This document shows, piece after piece, positions 32,593 to 42,568 of a DNA stretch of 64,000 nt. Under the pieces are notes generated by a model, which saw nothing but the letters and a program-made list of their open reading frames with translations, was not told the DNA's origin and did not search any database. The DNA is from Bacillus_BU sp051233475 (GTDB lineage Bacteria; Bacillota; Bacilli; Bacillales; Cytobacillaceae): NCBI RefSeq assembly GCF_051233475.1, contig NZ_JBKFGH010000014.1, positions 62,001 to 126,000 of the forward strand, in the 5' to 3' direction. The translations under genes were made by a program, and so were the position numbers. The stretch's first letter is position 1; each line of letters starts with the position of its first letter.

Positions 32593-34203
32593 TCAGATAT
32601 ACGGCTTTTTTCCACATTCAGCCTGGATCATTTTTGACCAAGGCATATATTGTTTTAATATTTCTGGGTCTCTATGAATATCTAGATTCGGAAGATCCGT
32701 CAATAACTTCAAAAGGTATTGATAAAAATCTATGCCATTCGCTTTGGCCGTTTCTGCGATACTTAAACAAATTGCGTTGGCTTTTGCGCCAGCTTCACTA
32801 ACAGAGTGGAGCCAATTTTTGCGACCAACCACACTTGGACGGATGGCATTTTCGGCTGGATTATTATCAATTTCGATGCGACCATCCATCAAAAATGCTT
32901 TTAGTCCATTCGCTCTGTTTAGAGTATATTCGGCTGCCTTCGCAAGCGCATTTTTGCCGTAGAATGGCGATTTTTCAACCCAGTCCAGAAACTCTTCAAC
33001 GATTGGCTTTGAGTATTTTTGCCGTTTTTTTCTTCGCTTACTCGGAGACAGGTGTTTGAATTGTCTTTCTAAACGATATAAATCATCACAATATTTTACA
33101 CCGATTTGTCCATTTTTGCTCTCCACTTTCAACCAGTAGCGACGAACGTGCGCGAGACAATTTGCGAAAGTGACACCTTCAATTTTGTCATAGGCAGAAT
33201 AACCATCACAGATAATTGTCCCAGAAAAGCCTTCAATGAAACTTTCAAGGACAGATCGAGCACGTGATAATGAGCTTTTAAAGAGAGTTATGATTGGCCC
33301 TTGGCTTGGCACGCTTCGAAACACCCAATTATAGGCATTTGTTTGACCAGATTTCCCATCGGATCGGTTGATAATTTGTCCAAAAGTTTCATCGACATGC
33401 AATAGCGATTTATCCATCATCAAAACTTTCATTCTTTCGTATATAGGCAATAGCCAATCATGTGATGCCCGAATGACCCAATTCGAAAGGTTCTTATCAT
33501 TGGTATTCAGGCCATAACGATCCCATTCCTTTACCTGACGGTAAAGTGGTAAGTATTGCGAAAACTTGTCATAGATAACTTTGGCAAGTACGCTTGGACT
33601 TGCGATGCTCCGTTGAATAGCTGGTTGCGGCGCTTTTCCACGTTTAATTTGTGCAGGGTGAGTTGAATTACTTTTACAGATCTTACATTCATATGCATGT
33701 TCAATATGCTGGACCTTCATCATCTTTGCCGGAATAAATTTTGCCTCTTCACGGACGATTGTACCACCGATTTCAATCATTTGATGTTGGCAACAGTCAT
33801 AGATTATATTGTCAGGGTGATGATGAATCGTCTCTACTTCTACATCATCACGCAATGAATCATTTCGTTTTTTCTTTTGAATTTTGCGAACAACAGTATA
33901 AGTAATTATCTGTTGGCTTTGTTCTACTGTGTGCTCAGTTTCGTTAAAAGACGGGTCATCCTCAAATAATGAACCTTGCCCATCGGGCACATTGTATTTA
34001 GATTTTTCGGTTTTGGATCCATATAAGAGTTTTGTTAACTGGCGAAGTTGTTCAGACAAAGCTTCGTTCTGCTTCAATGCTTTATCTAATTTCTTCGATA
34101 ACTCTTGGTTTTGCTTATTCGAATGAGCCAGTTGTTCCTCAAGCAATCGAATTAATTTTTCGTTTTGATTTTCATTAGTAGAAGCGTTTGCCACATCATT
34201 CAC
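32593..34203 (-). CDS. tnpC: IS66 transposase TnpC
   Basis: The open frame extends up to 34527, but the family-like sequence begins near GTG 34203 (NDVANASTNENQNEKL), so I start there. A coiled-coil segment (about residues 10-60) and the IS66 zinc-finger-like region (CCQHQMIEIGG, CKICKSN) precede the DDE catalytic core, with the conserved IDNNPAENAIRPSVVGRKNWL near the C-terminus. It carries out cut-and-paste or copy transposition of the element. Confidence 0.88.
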   Translation of the reverse strand: MNDVANASTNENQNEKLIRLLEEQLAHSNKQNQELSKKLDKALKQNEALSEQLRQLTKLLYGSKTEKSKYNVPDGQGSLFEDDPSFNETEHTVEQSQQIITYTVVRKIQKKKRNDSLRDDVEVETIHHHPDNIIYDCCQHQMIEIGGTIVREEAKFIPAKMMKVQHIEHAYECKICKSNSTHPAQIKRGKAPQPAIQRSIASPSVLAKVIYDKFSQYLPLYRQVKEWDRYGLNTNDKNLSNWVIRASHDWLLPIYERMKVLMMDKSLLHVDETFGQIINRSDGKSGQTNAYNWVFRSVPSQGPIITLFKSSLSRARSVLESFIEGFSGTIICDGYSAYDKIEGVTFANCLAHVRRYWLKVESKNGQIGVKYCDDLYRLERQFKHLSPSKRRKKRQKYSKPIVEEFLDWVEKSPFYGKNALAKAAEYTLNRANGLKAFLMDGRIEIDNNPAENAIRPSVVGRKNWLHSVSEAGAKANAICLSIAETAKANGIDFYQYLLKLLTDLPNLDIHRDPEILKQYMPWSKMIQAECGKKPYI

Positions 34204-34276
34204 CACATTCCGTTCGAATTCGCTCCTATTATTATATCTAGTTCGGAAGGTTGAATAAAGGTAAAATTCACAAAAT

Positions 34277-34630
34277 TTAGAACTCACCTTTTGATGATGG
34301 TTGAATCGCCTTAGGTTGCTGAATCGATAAACCTTCAAGGAGCCATCGAAGCTCCTGTTGTGATAGATTACGGACTTCATTTTCATCTTTAGGCCATTGT
34401 AGTTTTCCATTATCCAGGCGCTTATAAAGCATGGCGAAGCCATCGCCATCGAAATACAAACATTTATATCTATCTTTACTCCAGCCGGAAAATAGGAAAA
34501 TGGAATCGCCATACGGATCAAGTTCAAATGAATCTTGTATTAGTGTGGCAAGTCCATCAATGCCTTTTCGCATATCAGTCTTTCCGCAGATGATATAGAT
34601 ATTTTTCACGCTTGTATAATCGTATTTCAT
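34277..34630 (-). CDS. tnpB: IS66 accessory protein TnpB (IS66 Orf2)
   Basis: The 117-residue protein shows the family hallmarks CGKTDMRKGIDGLATLI, LFLFSG-type FLFSGWSKDRYKCLYFDGDGF and KRLDNGKLQWP. Needed for IS66 transposition. The start overlaps the end of tnpA by 4 bases. Confidence 0.9.
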   Translation of the reverse strand: MKYDYTSVKNIYIICGKTDMRKGIDGLATLIQDSFELDPYGDSIFLFSGWSKDRYKCLYFDGDGFAMLYKRLDNGKLQWPKDENEVRNLSQQELRWLLEGLSIQQPKAIQPSSKGEF

Positions 34631-34821
34631 AGATGTTTCAACTCCCTCATGACTGTTTGGATAACGTGCTCATTCACGCCATCGAAGAAGGAGATTTCAG
34701 CGTTTGCCGTTTTGATCGTGCAAATGCTTTTGGAAGAAACAACTGACGAAGTGGATGTAAAAGAACTTTCGCTAGTTGGGTGAAGTGTAACGGGGACTAT
34801 GGTCAATTTTTGTTGTGGCAT
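34627..34821 (-). CDS. tnpA: IS66 accessory protein TnpA (short form)
   Basis: The 64-residue protein has AEISFFDGVNEHVIQTVMRELKHL at its C-terminus, matching the end of IS66 TnpA. An AGGAGG site precedes the ATG. It is translationally coupled to tnpB. Confidence 0.7.
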   Translation of the reverse strand: MPQQKLTIVPVTLHPTSESSFTSTSSVVSSKSICTIKTANAEISFFDGVNEHVIQTVMRELKHL

Positions 34822-34940
34822 AAGAAAGCACCTCCTTAAATTGATACATGTATCGTACCAGGAGATGCTGCTTGTTTATATGCGTAGTTTGAATTCGGGC
34901 TTACTATTGAATAGCCAAAGTACCCATAGGGCAGCAAATA

Positions 34941-34991
34941 AAAAAGGATTGAAGCGGGGCTTGCTGTATCACAAGCGAAAAGCTTCAATCC
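34941..34991 (-). terminator. Original selC terminator, now separated from selC by the island
   Basis: GGATTGAAGC and GCTTCAATCC form a 10-bp stem with an inner CTTG/CAAG hairpin, followed by T-run on the minus strand. It lies 12 bp beyond the left tRNA repeat, where the end of selC would have been before integration. Confidence 0.75.
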
Positions 34992-35002
34992 ATTGGTATG
35001 TA

Positions 35003-35071
35003 AGGTTTAGCGGGACTGTGTGGGAATCGGACCCACCTGACCTGGCACGCAGGTCACTAGCGGTTTTGAAG
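35003..35071 (-). repeat. Left attachment repeat: 3' part of selC
   Basis: Sixty-nine bases match 49519-49587 in direct orientation with three mismatches (35009, 35030, 35057). They cover the anticodon-arm end, variable arm, T arm and 3' end of tRNA-Sec. A partial tRNA copy of this kind marks an integration site. Confidence 0.88.
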
Positions 35072-35420
35072 TTTGCTAGCATCTGTTTTTTTAGTATCTT
35101 GATGTACCCTGAAGTACTGATATATCAAGGTTTCTTTTTTTCTAGTAATTTCTTGTGATTTGTAATTTTAAATATATGGGCACCAAGCATGGCACCAAAA
35201 CACCTTACTTTATTTAAAATAAAAACTCTCCTTGATTATAGTTAGGACAAGTGAAAAAAGGGACCTGATTCTTAGATACAGGTTCCTTCTAGTTTTTTCG
35301 CACCTTCGCTTTTCTTTGGATTGTTTGAAAATAATGTTAGGATGTAGGCGGGTGAATACACCAATAAATCCGGCCATTATAATAAAATATTACTAAGAAA
35401 ATTCAATCAATTAAACCCTA
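35072..35420. other. Left edge of island, no intact gene
   Basis: Holds a possible integrase tail on the minus strand (VLVPCLVPIYLK, ending in a stop near 35140) and the terminator at 35252-35287. Nothing else recognisable. Confidence 0.3.
35252..35287 (-). terminator. Terminator after PIN-like gene
   Basis: GGAACCTG and CAGGTCCC pair (one G-U) and are followed by TTTTTT on the minus strand. Confidence 0.7.
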
Positions 35421-35954
35421 TTAGGAAGTTGTTTGTGGGACAAAGTTCCTCAAAGCTCTACTTTCCTCATAATTTGCTCCATTTGAAAACCACAAAAAAA
35501 TATTTTCATTTGGTTCTTCTGGATTTAACCAATTCACCACACTGATTTCTTGGACATCATTTAATATTGAACAGAAATTGTTCCTAGCCTTTTTATCTAA
35601 AGAAATAATAATTTTATCAGAAAGCAATGCAGCTTCTATTAAATGCATATCTTTCATAATGGCTGGCACTCTGCTCCTATCTTTTATCACTAATACTTTT
35701 TCTTTTAGATGACTTATTTCACCAGACTCATCTATTTTTATTATTCTTCCCCGAGATTTCATACTTGAAAAAATCATAATTCCTAATTTTGAGGGATGAT
35801 CAAACCATTCCTTTTGTAATTGTTGATTAAAAACTAATTTATGCGTTGATTTTAGTACTTCATCCAATATATTTTTACAAATTTTTGAAACCGGAATTTG
35901 TTTTGTGGAAGCAGAAGTAGCAACACAGGCATCAACAACTAAAAACCTACTCAT
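35421..35954 (-). CDS. PIN-like nuclease domain protein
   Basis: The 177-residue protein has the order of acidic residues of PIN RNases: D8 in VVDACVA, E49 in LQKEWFDH, D102 in KDMHLIEAALL and D120 in ISLDKKAR. PIN domains cut RNA with Mg or Mn. Its start overlaps the end of the ATPase gene by 8 bases, so the two are made together. I infer that it is the toxic effector of a two-gene defence module whose ATPase senses infection. Assignment is by motif only. Confidence 0.65.
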   Translation of the reverse strand: MSRFLVVDACVATSASTKQIPVSKICKNILDEVLKSTHKLVFNQQLQKEWFDHPSKLGIMIFSSMKSRGRIIKIDESGEISHLKEKVLVIKDRSRVPAIMKDMHLIEAALLSDKIIISLDKKARNNFCSILNDVQEISVVNWLNPEEPNENIFLWFSNGANYEESRALRNFVPQTTS

Positions 35955-37329
35955 TTATGTTGTCCTCCGCTGCATATAAATAGTTCATTTCAGCAGTAAT
36001 TTCCACCTCATCAAAATCTATTGGCCAATCACCGAAGGAACCATCGGAATTCAATACCGCACTTTCAATTTGAGTTTCACCAGATTCTTTGTTCCTTGAA
36101 AACCAATGTAGATTAACATCTTCCTTATTAATTTTATTTCTTGCAACCGCAGTTTGAACTCCCTTGATTATTAATGAACTATGGGTCTCAATTACTATTC
36201 GAACTCCCTTTAGAACGGCCTCGCCTAATATTTCTGCCAATGCATATTGAGCTCTAGGATGTAAGTGGATTTCTGGTTGTTCAACGTAAACCATTTGCCC
36301 TGGTTTAGCATAAACTAGTGCAACAAGTACTGGTAAAGTTTGAGAAACCCCCAGACCAACATCCGCAATGTTAACTAAATCAGTAGCCTCATTTTCAACA
36401 AGAAGTCCACGTCCGACATTTATTGCTACTTGGGTATCATTGATTTTTTCAGTCCTAACTTTATTAGTTAAACCCAACATTTTTAAATATTTTTCTAATC
36501 TTAATAGCTGTTTCTTATCACCTAATTGCCATTTATTAATTAAACTCGCTACATACTTTTCAAAGTTTCCAGGAAGATATGTACTCTCAAAATCAGAATC
36601 AATTGCAGTCGTAGGATAATTCCGTTCAGGGTTACCTCTCAGTCCTGGTAAATGAATTATATTTCTTAAAGGGGCTTTAAATGTATTTTGTGGATACTCC
36701 CATATCGAAAAAGAAGCACCTGAAAAAGAAATATTAACATTAAAAAAACATCTATCTCTTGAAATTTTTGCAGTAACATCCTCATCTACGAAGCTAGTAA
36801 AAACTTTTTTAATGTAATCTGGTAACTTATCTAATAGCGTACTAGTATCTGTTTCTTTATCTAAAGTAATTTCTTTAATAGTTTGATTATAATTTTCATC
36901 ATAAAAAGTGGTTTTATAAAATGCTTTTTCAATTATGAAACCATTCTTATTTTTACTGTATGTTATTTCGCAAGTGTCTTCATTATCAATTACAAAACCA
37001 ACTGTAAATTTCTCCCTTTTTTTACCCTGTACATTTGTATGTAAAATTTGATCGACTGAAGTGAATTTTACATGGGGACCGTTTAACAACAAAGCTCCTG
37101 GGTCAAAGCCCTCTTCTATCGTTTGCTTCATCAACAACAATGGTTGGATAAAGCTAGATTTTCCCGAACTATTAGTACCAGCCAATACCGTTAAAGGTTT
37201 AATAGAAATACTTGTTAAGTTATTTACCGATTTGTATCCACCAACTATAACATTAGTAATAGAAGGTACTTTTTTTAAACCAGGGTTCCTCTTTCGTATA
37301 TTTTTCTTTTTGTGTTGCCTTTTATTCAT
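35947..37329 (-). CDS. AAA/ABC-type ATPase partnered with PIN-like protein
   Basis: The 460-residue protein has Walker A GTNSSGKS (residues 51-58), Walker B VYVEQPEIHLHP and a switch histidine in VIETHSS, with no membrane segments. The layout matches the RecF/OLD-like ATPases (DUF3696-type) common in defence islands. AGGAGAGGTGA precedes the ATG. The N-terminal 20 residues are very basic (KRQHKKKNIRKR), perhaps for nucleic-acid contact. With the PIN gene it forms a compact operon ended by a terminator. No named system with exactly this pair comes to my mind. Confidence 0.75.
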   Translation of the reverse strand: MNKRQHKKKNIRKRNPGLKKVPSITNVIVGGYKSVNNLTSISIKPLTVLAGTNSSGKSSFIQPLLLMKQTIEEGFDPGALLLNGPHVKFTSVDQILHTNVQGKKREKFTVGFVIDNEDTCEITYSKNKNGFIIEKAFYKTTFYDENYNQTIKEITLDKETDTSTLLDKLPDYIKKVFTSFVDEDVTAKISRDRCFFNVNISFSGASFSIWEYPQNTFKAPLRNIIHLPGLRGNPERNYPTTAIDSDFESTYLPGNFEKYVASLINKWQLGDKKQLLRLEKYLKMLGLTNKVRTEKINDTQVAINVGRGLLVENEATDLVNIADVGLGVSQTLPVLVALVYAKPGQMVYVEQPEIHLHPRAQYALAEILGEAVLKGVRIVIETHSSLIIKGVQTAVARNKINKEDVNLHWFSRNKESGETQIESAVLNSDGSFGDWPIDFDEVEITAEMNYLYAAEDNINE

Positions 37330-37726
37330 GCTATCACCTCTCCTAATAATATAGATATTACCATTTTATCCAATGTTGTCTATAATGATTTTCCAATTAT
37401 CATAACCAGTATCTTATATTTGATAATAAAAAAATAATTCAAACACAAAACCGTGATTTTTTTACGTGAAGCATATAATACTTTAATAAACTTTTAAGGG
37501 AATACAACTAAAATCGGAATCGGTTCTCACCATATTCATTAGATTAGAAGATTTATTTATTAAATATTCAATTGCCTGATCATTCAATCTACTTATAATA
37601 TTATTTAAAACTTATGTAAACAGAATTATATTACGATCGATTACACACACGGAGAAATTTAAAATTTATTTGATGTCAAAGATACCTCCCAATATTTCTT
37701 ATTAGTTTATTGATTTTTCAAAAACT
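37330..37726. other. AT-rich intergenic stretch, nothing found
   Basis: About 400 bp without a gene-like frame; it should hold the promoter of the ATPase/PIN operon. Confidence 0.4.
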
Positions 37727-38369
37727 TCAAGACTTTCTATTTACTAAATCAGCTATATCTGAACTTAAAGCTGTATCAAGTGCTTTTTTTACTTGAATGG
37801 GACTCATAAACTGATCCTTAGTAAGTATTTGGTTTTCATAATCAGGCAAATTATAATATTTTTCATGGCTAATGTTAAGTGAAGAGTAGCCTGATATAGT
37901 TTGATATTTAAATATATTTCCTTCTATATTCCACCATAGACTTTCAAGGTTATTACGATCTAGGTCAATTACTCTCTTTTTTCCGGGAGGACCTGCAAGA
38001 AGAACGGTATGATTATTCCATTCATTTTCAATAAATCTGACCATCTGAAAACCCAATAGTTAAATAGCTTAGAAAGTATATATCCACCATAACCAGCTAC
38101 TTGCCCACAAATATTACCTTGAAAATTATAAAATCGGTCCCAGTTAGCATTACACATTATTTTAAATAGTGTAGGGTGAAACTTTTCAATCATAAAATTT
38201 AATACTTCAATTTCATAACGACTTTGGGTTTCTATCTCTTCTCCAGAGTACAATGTTGTTTATTCCTTGTATTAAAATAGTTACTAATAAAGTTATATTC
38301 ATCCTTCTCCCCATATAAAGGTTTTAAAATCTTAGTAATTAATAGTTCCTCCATTTTTTTCTTATCCAC
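37727..38369 (-). pseudogene. Frameshifted gene of unknown family
   Basis: GTG 38369 follows GGAGGGG and opens a frame (KKKMEELLITKILKPLYGEK) that is interrupted near 38250. It resumes in another frame (SRYEIEVLNFMIEKFHPTLF) and again shifts near 38045 into VRFIENEWNNHTVLLAGPPGK and on to a stop at 37727. The pieces together make about 213 codons. I do not recognise the family. Confidence 0.6.
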
Positions 38370-38586
38370 TTGTTTCCCCTCCAAAAAAATTAAAAATAAC
38401 TTCTATCATAATTATTAAAAATAGTCTATTGCTTAATAATACATAGTTCCAATACTCTAATTCAAATAGTAATCATCTATTAACATTAATTTTATTTAAG
38501 ATTGGCGCGGTTCAATAAAAAGCTAGTAAAGAACACTCGTAGAGTATTACTCTCGTTAATTTTAACGGTATGCAAGCTCTAGTAGT

Positions 38587-38634
38587 AAAAAGCCCTAGTT
38601 TCGTTGATATGACTACGATTCTAGGGCTTTTATT
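38587..38634. terminator. Hairpin terminator
   Basis: AAGCCCTAG and CTAGGGCTT form the stem, flanked by A- and T-rich sequence. Confidence 0.65.
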
Positions 38635-38639
38635 ATGTA

Positions 38640-39175
38640 TTTAAATAACGAAAAATGTGGTAAAACACCCCCTTTTTTCGGGACCTCCTGGGGCCAATTT
38701 GGGGCCAGTTTTTAAAAAGCGTGGCAGGTGTATATTATATTTTGATTTTTATGTTAAGTGAAATTAATGGCCTATAATATTGAACGGATGAAGCCGCATT
38801 CTTACGTTAACTCAACTCTCGCACATGAAATTTGTGTTAAAAGTTCTTTACTATTCTTCCACAATCGGGCGATTGTAGAAGATCTTATTGAAGATAAGCC
38901 CCCTTTTAGTTTAATTATTATTCTCAAACTCATCCAAATGTATATTAAGCTTGATTTCTGCTTCACTTATTTAACTTTATTCAAAAATCGACATATACTT
39001 CTTTTAGGTGAATATTTAAAAACTTTTTTCATACATATTCTCTCTAATGATATACGCTTTTTTTACTTTTGATATTTGGTATCGTGTAAATGATATGTGT
39101 TTTTATAATCCTCCAAAATTTTAATTTCTTCTTGGAAGCTTGTACTTCTATCCACAGAATAACTCATTACCAGTA
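38640..39175. other. Decayed island stretch, no intact gene
   Basis: The only suggestive sequence is a minus-strand tail at about 38640-38720 (LAPNWPQEVPKKGG), which resembles ends of phage integrases. The plus-strand frames here have no ribosome sites and look random. Confidence 0.3.
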
Positions 39176-39835
39176 TCATTTCAGCTCATTTTGCAACATT
39201 GCCTCCCAAGTCATTAATAGGGATGGTATAAATTTTTGTAAAGCCTTATTTAACTCTTTAGAGCTAAACTCAAATGATTCAGATTTGTATTGTGTATATA
39301 TAGTCTTTTGAATCGAGCGAATACAGTTAAATACATATTCCCCAAACTCGTATGATTCATCTTAAGTGGGAATCGTTCCCTTATGTAAAACACTATTTCT
39401 AAATTTGTTTTGTTTATCGTCAAAAATAAGTGGTGCTCCTTTAAAATGATTCATCAACATCGAAGAAAAAGCCCCTAATGGTCTTTCTGAAGAATTTTTT
39501 TATTGTTTTTTCCATAGTTCCGAAGATATCTCTTCATCTATGCCATTTAAATGCCAAATAAATTTAATCGTCCATTCTCTAAACCTCTCCACTGATGCGA
39601 TAAAACATCCCACCGCTTCGAAGTAATAGCCATCCAATAAAGCAATTGCAGCCATTTGGAATAATATTTGATACTTAACATAAGCAGTTATTGCTGTTGT
39701 CTCATGTCGTTTATAACAAGTAAAATTATATACGCCGTCTTCATTTACAGTGACTCTATAGAACTGAAAATCATGAGGATCAGGCTAATTTTGACTTAAT
39801 ATAATACACTGACTACAAGTAATATATATATTCAA
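39176..39835 (-). pseudogene. Single-frame gene with three in-frame stops, unknown family
   Basis: TTG 39835 follows GAGGGGGAG. The frame reads NIYITCSQCIILSQN, stop, then PDPHDFQFYRV...YNFTCYKRHET...AIALLDGYYFEAVGCFIASVE, stop, GAFSSMLMNHFKGAPL, stop, ESYEFGEYVFNCIRSI to a TGA at 39176. Only point stops (TAG, TAA, TAA) break it; no frameshift is needed. The paired cysteines near the N-terminus may bind zinc. Recent nonsense decay is the simplest reading. Confidence 0.6.
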
Positions 39836-40021
39836 TTTTTCTCCCCCTCAATATCTATGTAATTTAATCCTATCACAATTTCATGAGGTTTAGAGACTAA
39901 CCCCTTCTTAAACTATTCTGCGCCATTAGCTTAATAAAAAATTAGCCGCCAAAGGGCAGCAGGCTACTTTTTTGAACGAAAATAAATCGCCAAACTCATT
40001 GAAATAAAGTTATTAATCCAA

Positions 40022-40225
40022 TTAGGCCGTATATAATAATATCAAATTCAGTTCTCCTATTTTCGTTACAATCATACGGTCTTGGACCTGTAGAAGAGTA
40101 GGTTTCATTGATGCACCTTCAACAACAATTGGTGTTAGAATGAATGTACGAATAATAAAAGCCAATAATATCGCAATTAGAAATGTCTTAATCCATTCCC
40201 AAATCTCATTTTTGTCTTTTGTCAT
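40022..40225 (-). pseudogene. Truncated type I signal peptidase
   Basis: The 67 residues match the N-terminus of Bacillus signal peptidase I: a cytoplasmic start, one membrane helix and the catalytic serine in VVEGASMKPTL, then divergence and a stop before the catalytic lysine. It cannot be active. Confidence 0.7.
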
Positions 40226-40473
40226 TAACTTTTATCCCCTCACAATTTAATTAGATTTTCTTCAATTACATTTAATAGGTGTATTACTTCTATTTTCTCA
40301 AATCTATATTCCTTAAGTAATTATAACACTTAGGGATATATTTCCATAAAAATTTCAAATTCCTTCCTTCATTATCCTCATCTCTACTTTAAGTACATAA
40401 TTTGACAATCTCCTTAAAAATTAGCATAGAGCTCTAAGTTACTTTAAAGGAGTTGGTCCAAAATCTGGCCAAT

Positions 40474-40517
40474 TCATTAAAAAGAGCGCATTTCTTGCTG
40501 CAGAAATGCGCCCTTTA
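40474..40517. terminator. Long hairpin in island
   Basis: GCGCATTTCT and AGAAATGCGC pair around TGCTGC, flanked by A- and T-rich sequence; it lies between gene remnants. Confidence 0.5.
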
Positions 40518-40679
40518 ATAGAATAACTAATATAAAGTCAATATATTTTACTTAAACTAAAGCCCCCAATTCGCACAATAAGGAATAACTTATTTTTTAC
40601 CTTTTAAGTCGCCATACTATTCGACATACTATTCAACTAGCGTAATGTTGAGGTTAAATAACTTTGTTCATTTTCAAAC

Positions 40680-41222
40680 TTATGATTTCGGTAATCTAAT
40701 CATTAGATATTCATTGTCATCTCCTAATTTCCCATGATTAACAAATTTGAATTGTTCATAATACTTAACTAAATCATCAGTTTCCGCATAAAGAACTAAC
40801 GGTAAATTAATATCTCTCGAGAAAGTAATTGCTTCTTTAATTAACCTTGTACCTTCTTTTTTTTTATTTGAGTGTAAACTTACAATTTCAATAGCATTTT
40901 TATATAAACCTTTTAATATATTCTTAGTTTCATTTGTAATCGTATAGCAATATCTAATAACAATCATACTATTTAAGTTGATGTCAAAAAGAGATATCGC
41001 GTCTTGACCATAAGGTTTCAGAAAAAATTTCATATCAGACATCTTTAACATCCAGTTAATATATAAAACTTGCTTAATTGCTTTAGCTTTCTTTAACTCG
41101 GGTAAATTCTTGTTTAATAAATTCCTAACAATTTTTGTAGATCTAATGAGTTCATGATTGCACTCAGGACTACTAATAAATTTGATAAAAGCATCATGTT
41201 CTATATCTGCTTTAATCACCAC
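40680..41222 (-). CDS. GNAT-like acetyltransferase, divergent
   Basis: The 180-residue protein has a C-terminal half resembling GNAT motifs A and B (IEIVSLHSNKKKEGTRLIKEAI, then LVLYAETDDLVKYYEQFKF), the acetyl-CoA-binding part of the family. The N-terminal half is not conserved to my eye. It stands alone between a truncated peptidase and an IS66 remnant. The substrate is unknown. Confidence 0.5.
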   Translation of the reverse strand: MVIKADIEHDAFIKFISSPECNHELIRSTKIVRNLLNKNLPELKKAKAIKQVLYINWMLKMSDMKFFLKPYGQDAISLFDINLNSMIVIRYCYTITNETKNILKGLYKNAIEIVSLHSNKKKEGTRLIKEAITFSRDINLPLVLYAETDDLVKYYEQFKFVNHGKLGDDNEYLMIRLPKS

Positions 41223-41615
41223 TTACCACCTCTTTTCTAACTAATTACAATTTACACACTTATTGATTAGTATACTAGGAATCTTTTCCAAATCCAATAA
41301 TTATCAATTTTTGCCTTTAATATTTAACTTACTCCCATCTTATTTAAATTAGCCCATATTTTTACAGTGATTATTAATAATAATAAAAATCAAGTATAGA
41401 CTCACTATTAAATACGTTAGCTTTATCATGTAGTAATTTGGTTTCTAAATAGGTTTATTGCATATCTCTTCTTTCACTACCCTGCCTCGTTAGCTTAAGT
41501 ATATTTTTTTACAATCTCCGCTATATGTTAACATAAATATCCATTTACCTTAGGAAGCGTGCCTCCACAATCTGGCGTAAAAAATGAAATATGCGCAATC
41601 ATCTTTCGATAATTG

Positions 41616-42568
41616 GTAAGCCCGAAATATAAAAATAGCGCACCTTCACGGTACGCACCACAAATAATAGGAACGAATTCGAACGGAAAGTGGTGAATGA
41701 TGTGGCAACATTTCTACTAATGATAATCAATACGAGAAATTAATTCGATTGCTTGAGGAACAACTGGCTCATTCGAATAAACAAAACCAAGAGTTATCGA
41801 AGAAATTAGATAAAGCATTGTAGCGGAACGAAACGTTGTCTGAACAACTTCGCCAATTAACAAAACTCATATATGGATCTAAAACCGAAAAATCCAAATA
41901 CAATGTGCCTGATGGGCAAGGCTCATTGTTTGAGGATGACCCGTCTTTTAACGAAACTCGATGGTCTAATCGCCTTAGGCTGCTGAATTGATAAACCTTC
42001 AAGGAGCCACCGAAGCTCCTGTTGTGATAGATTACGGACTTCATTTTCATTTTTAGGCCATTGAAGTTTACCTTTATCCAGGCGTTTATAAAGCATAACG
42101 AAGCCATCCCCATCGAAATATAAACATTTATATCTGTCTTTACTCCAGCCAGAAAATAGGAAAATGGAATCGCCGTAAGGATCAAGTTCGAAAGAATCTT
42201 GAATCAATGTGGCCAAGCCATCAATGCCTTTTCGCATATCGGTCTTTCCACAAATGATATAGATATTTTTCACACTTGTATAATCGTGTTTCATAGATGC
42301 CTCAACTCCCTCATGACGGTTTGGATAACGTGCTCATTTGCGCCATTGAAGAAGGAAATTTCTGCGTTTGCCGTTTTAATCGTGTAAATGCTTGCGGAAG
42401 GATTAATTGAAGAAGTAGGTGAAAAAGAACTTTCGCTAATTGGATCGAGCGTAACGGGGACAATGGTTAATTTTTGTTGTGGCATAAGAAAGCACCTCCT
42501 TTAATTGATACATGTATCGTACCAGGAGATGCAGCTTGTTTATATGCGTAGTTTGAATTCGGGCTTAC
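41616..42568. mobile_element. Rearranged, defective IS66 copy
   Basis: Both ends (GTAAGCCCGAA and its complement) match the intact IS66 at 32518. Inside, the first part of tnpC (41660-41960) is on the plus strand while tnpB (41923-42294, truncated at its end) and tnpA (42291-42485) are on the minus strand, so tnpC's 5' part has been inverted and most of it lost. The tnpC piece also carries a stop near 41822. No target duplication is seen (GATAATTG versus GGAGTAAG). Confidence 0.85.

Larger units (their letters stand above)
32518..34904 (-). mobile_element. IS66-family insertion sequence, intact, 8-bp target duplication
   Basis: Terminal inverted repeats GTAAGCCCGAA are at both ends and TATTGAAT flanks both sides (32510-32517 and 34905-34912), matching the 8-bp duplication of IS66 elements. 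It carries tnpA, tnpB and tnpC in that order on the minus strand. A rearranged copy lies at 41616-42568. Confidence 0.92.

Noticed and set aside
35003..35098. A second functional tRNA gene at the left repeat
   Set aside because: Only the 3' part is present; the acceptor 5' strand and D arm are missing and the CCA is altered.
38758..39311. Plus-strand frames of 104 and 73 residues in the island
   Set aside because: No ribosome sites; part of the region is the opposite strand of the decayed gene at 39176-39835.
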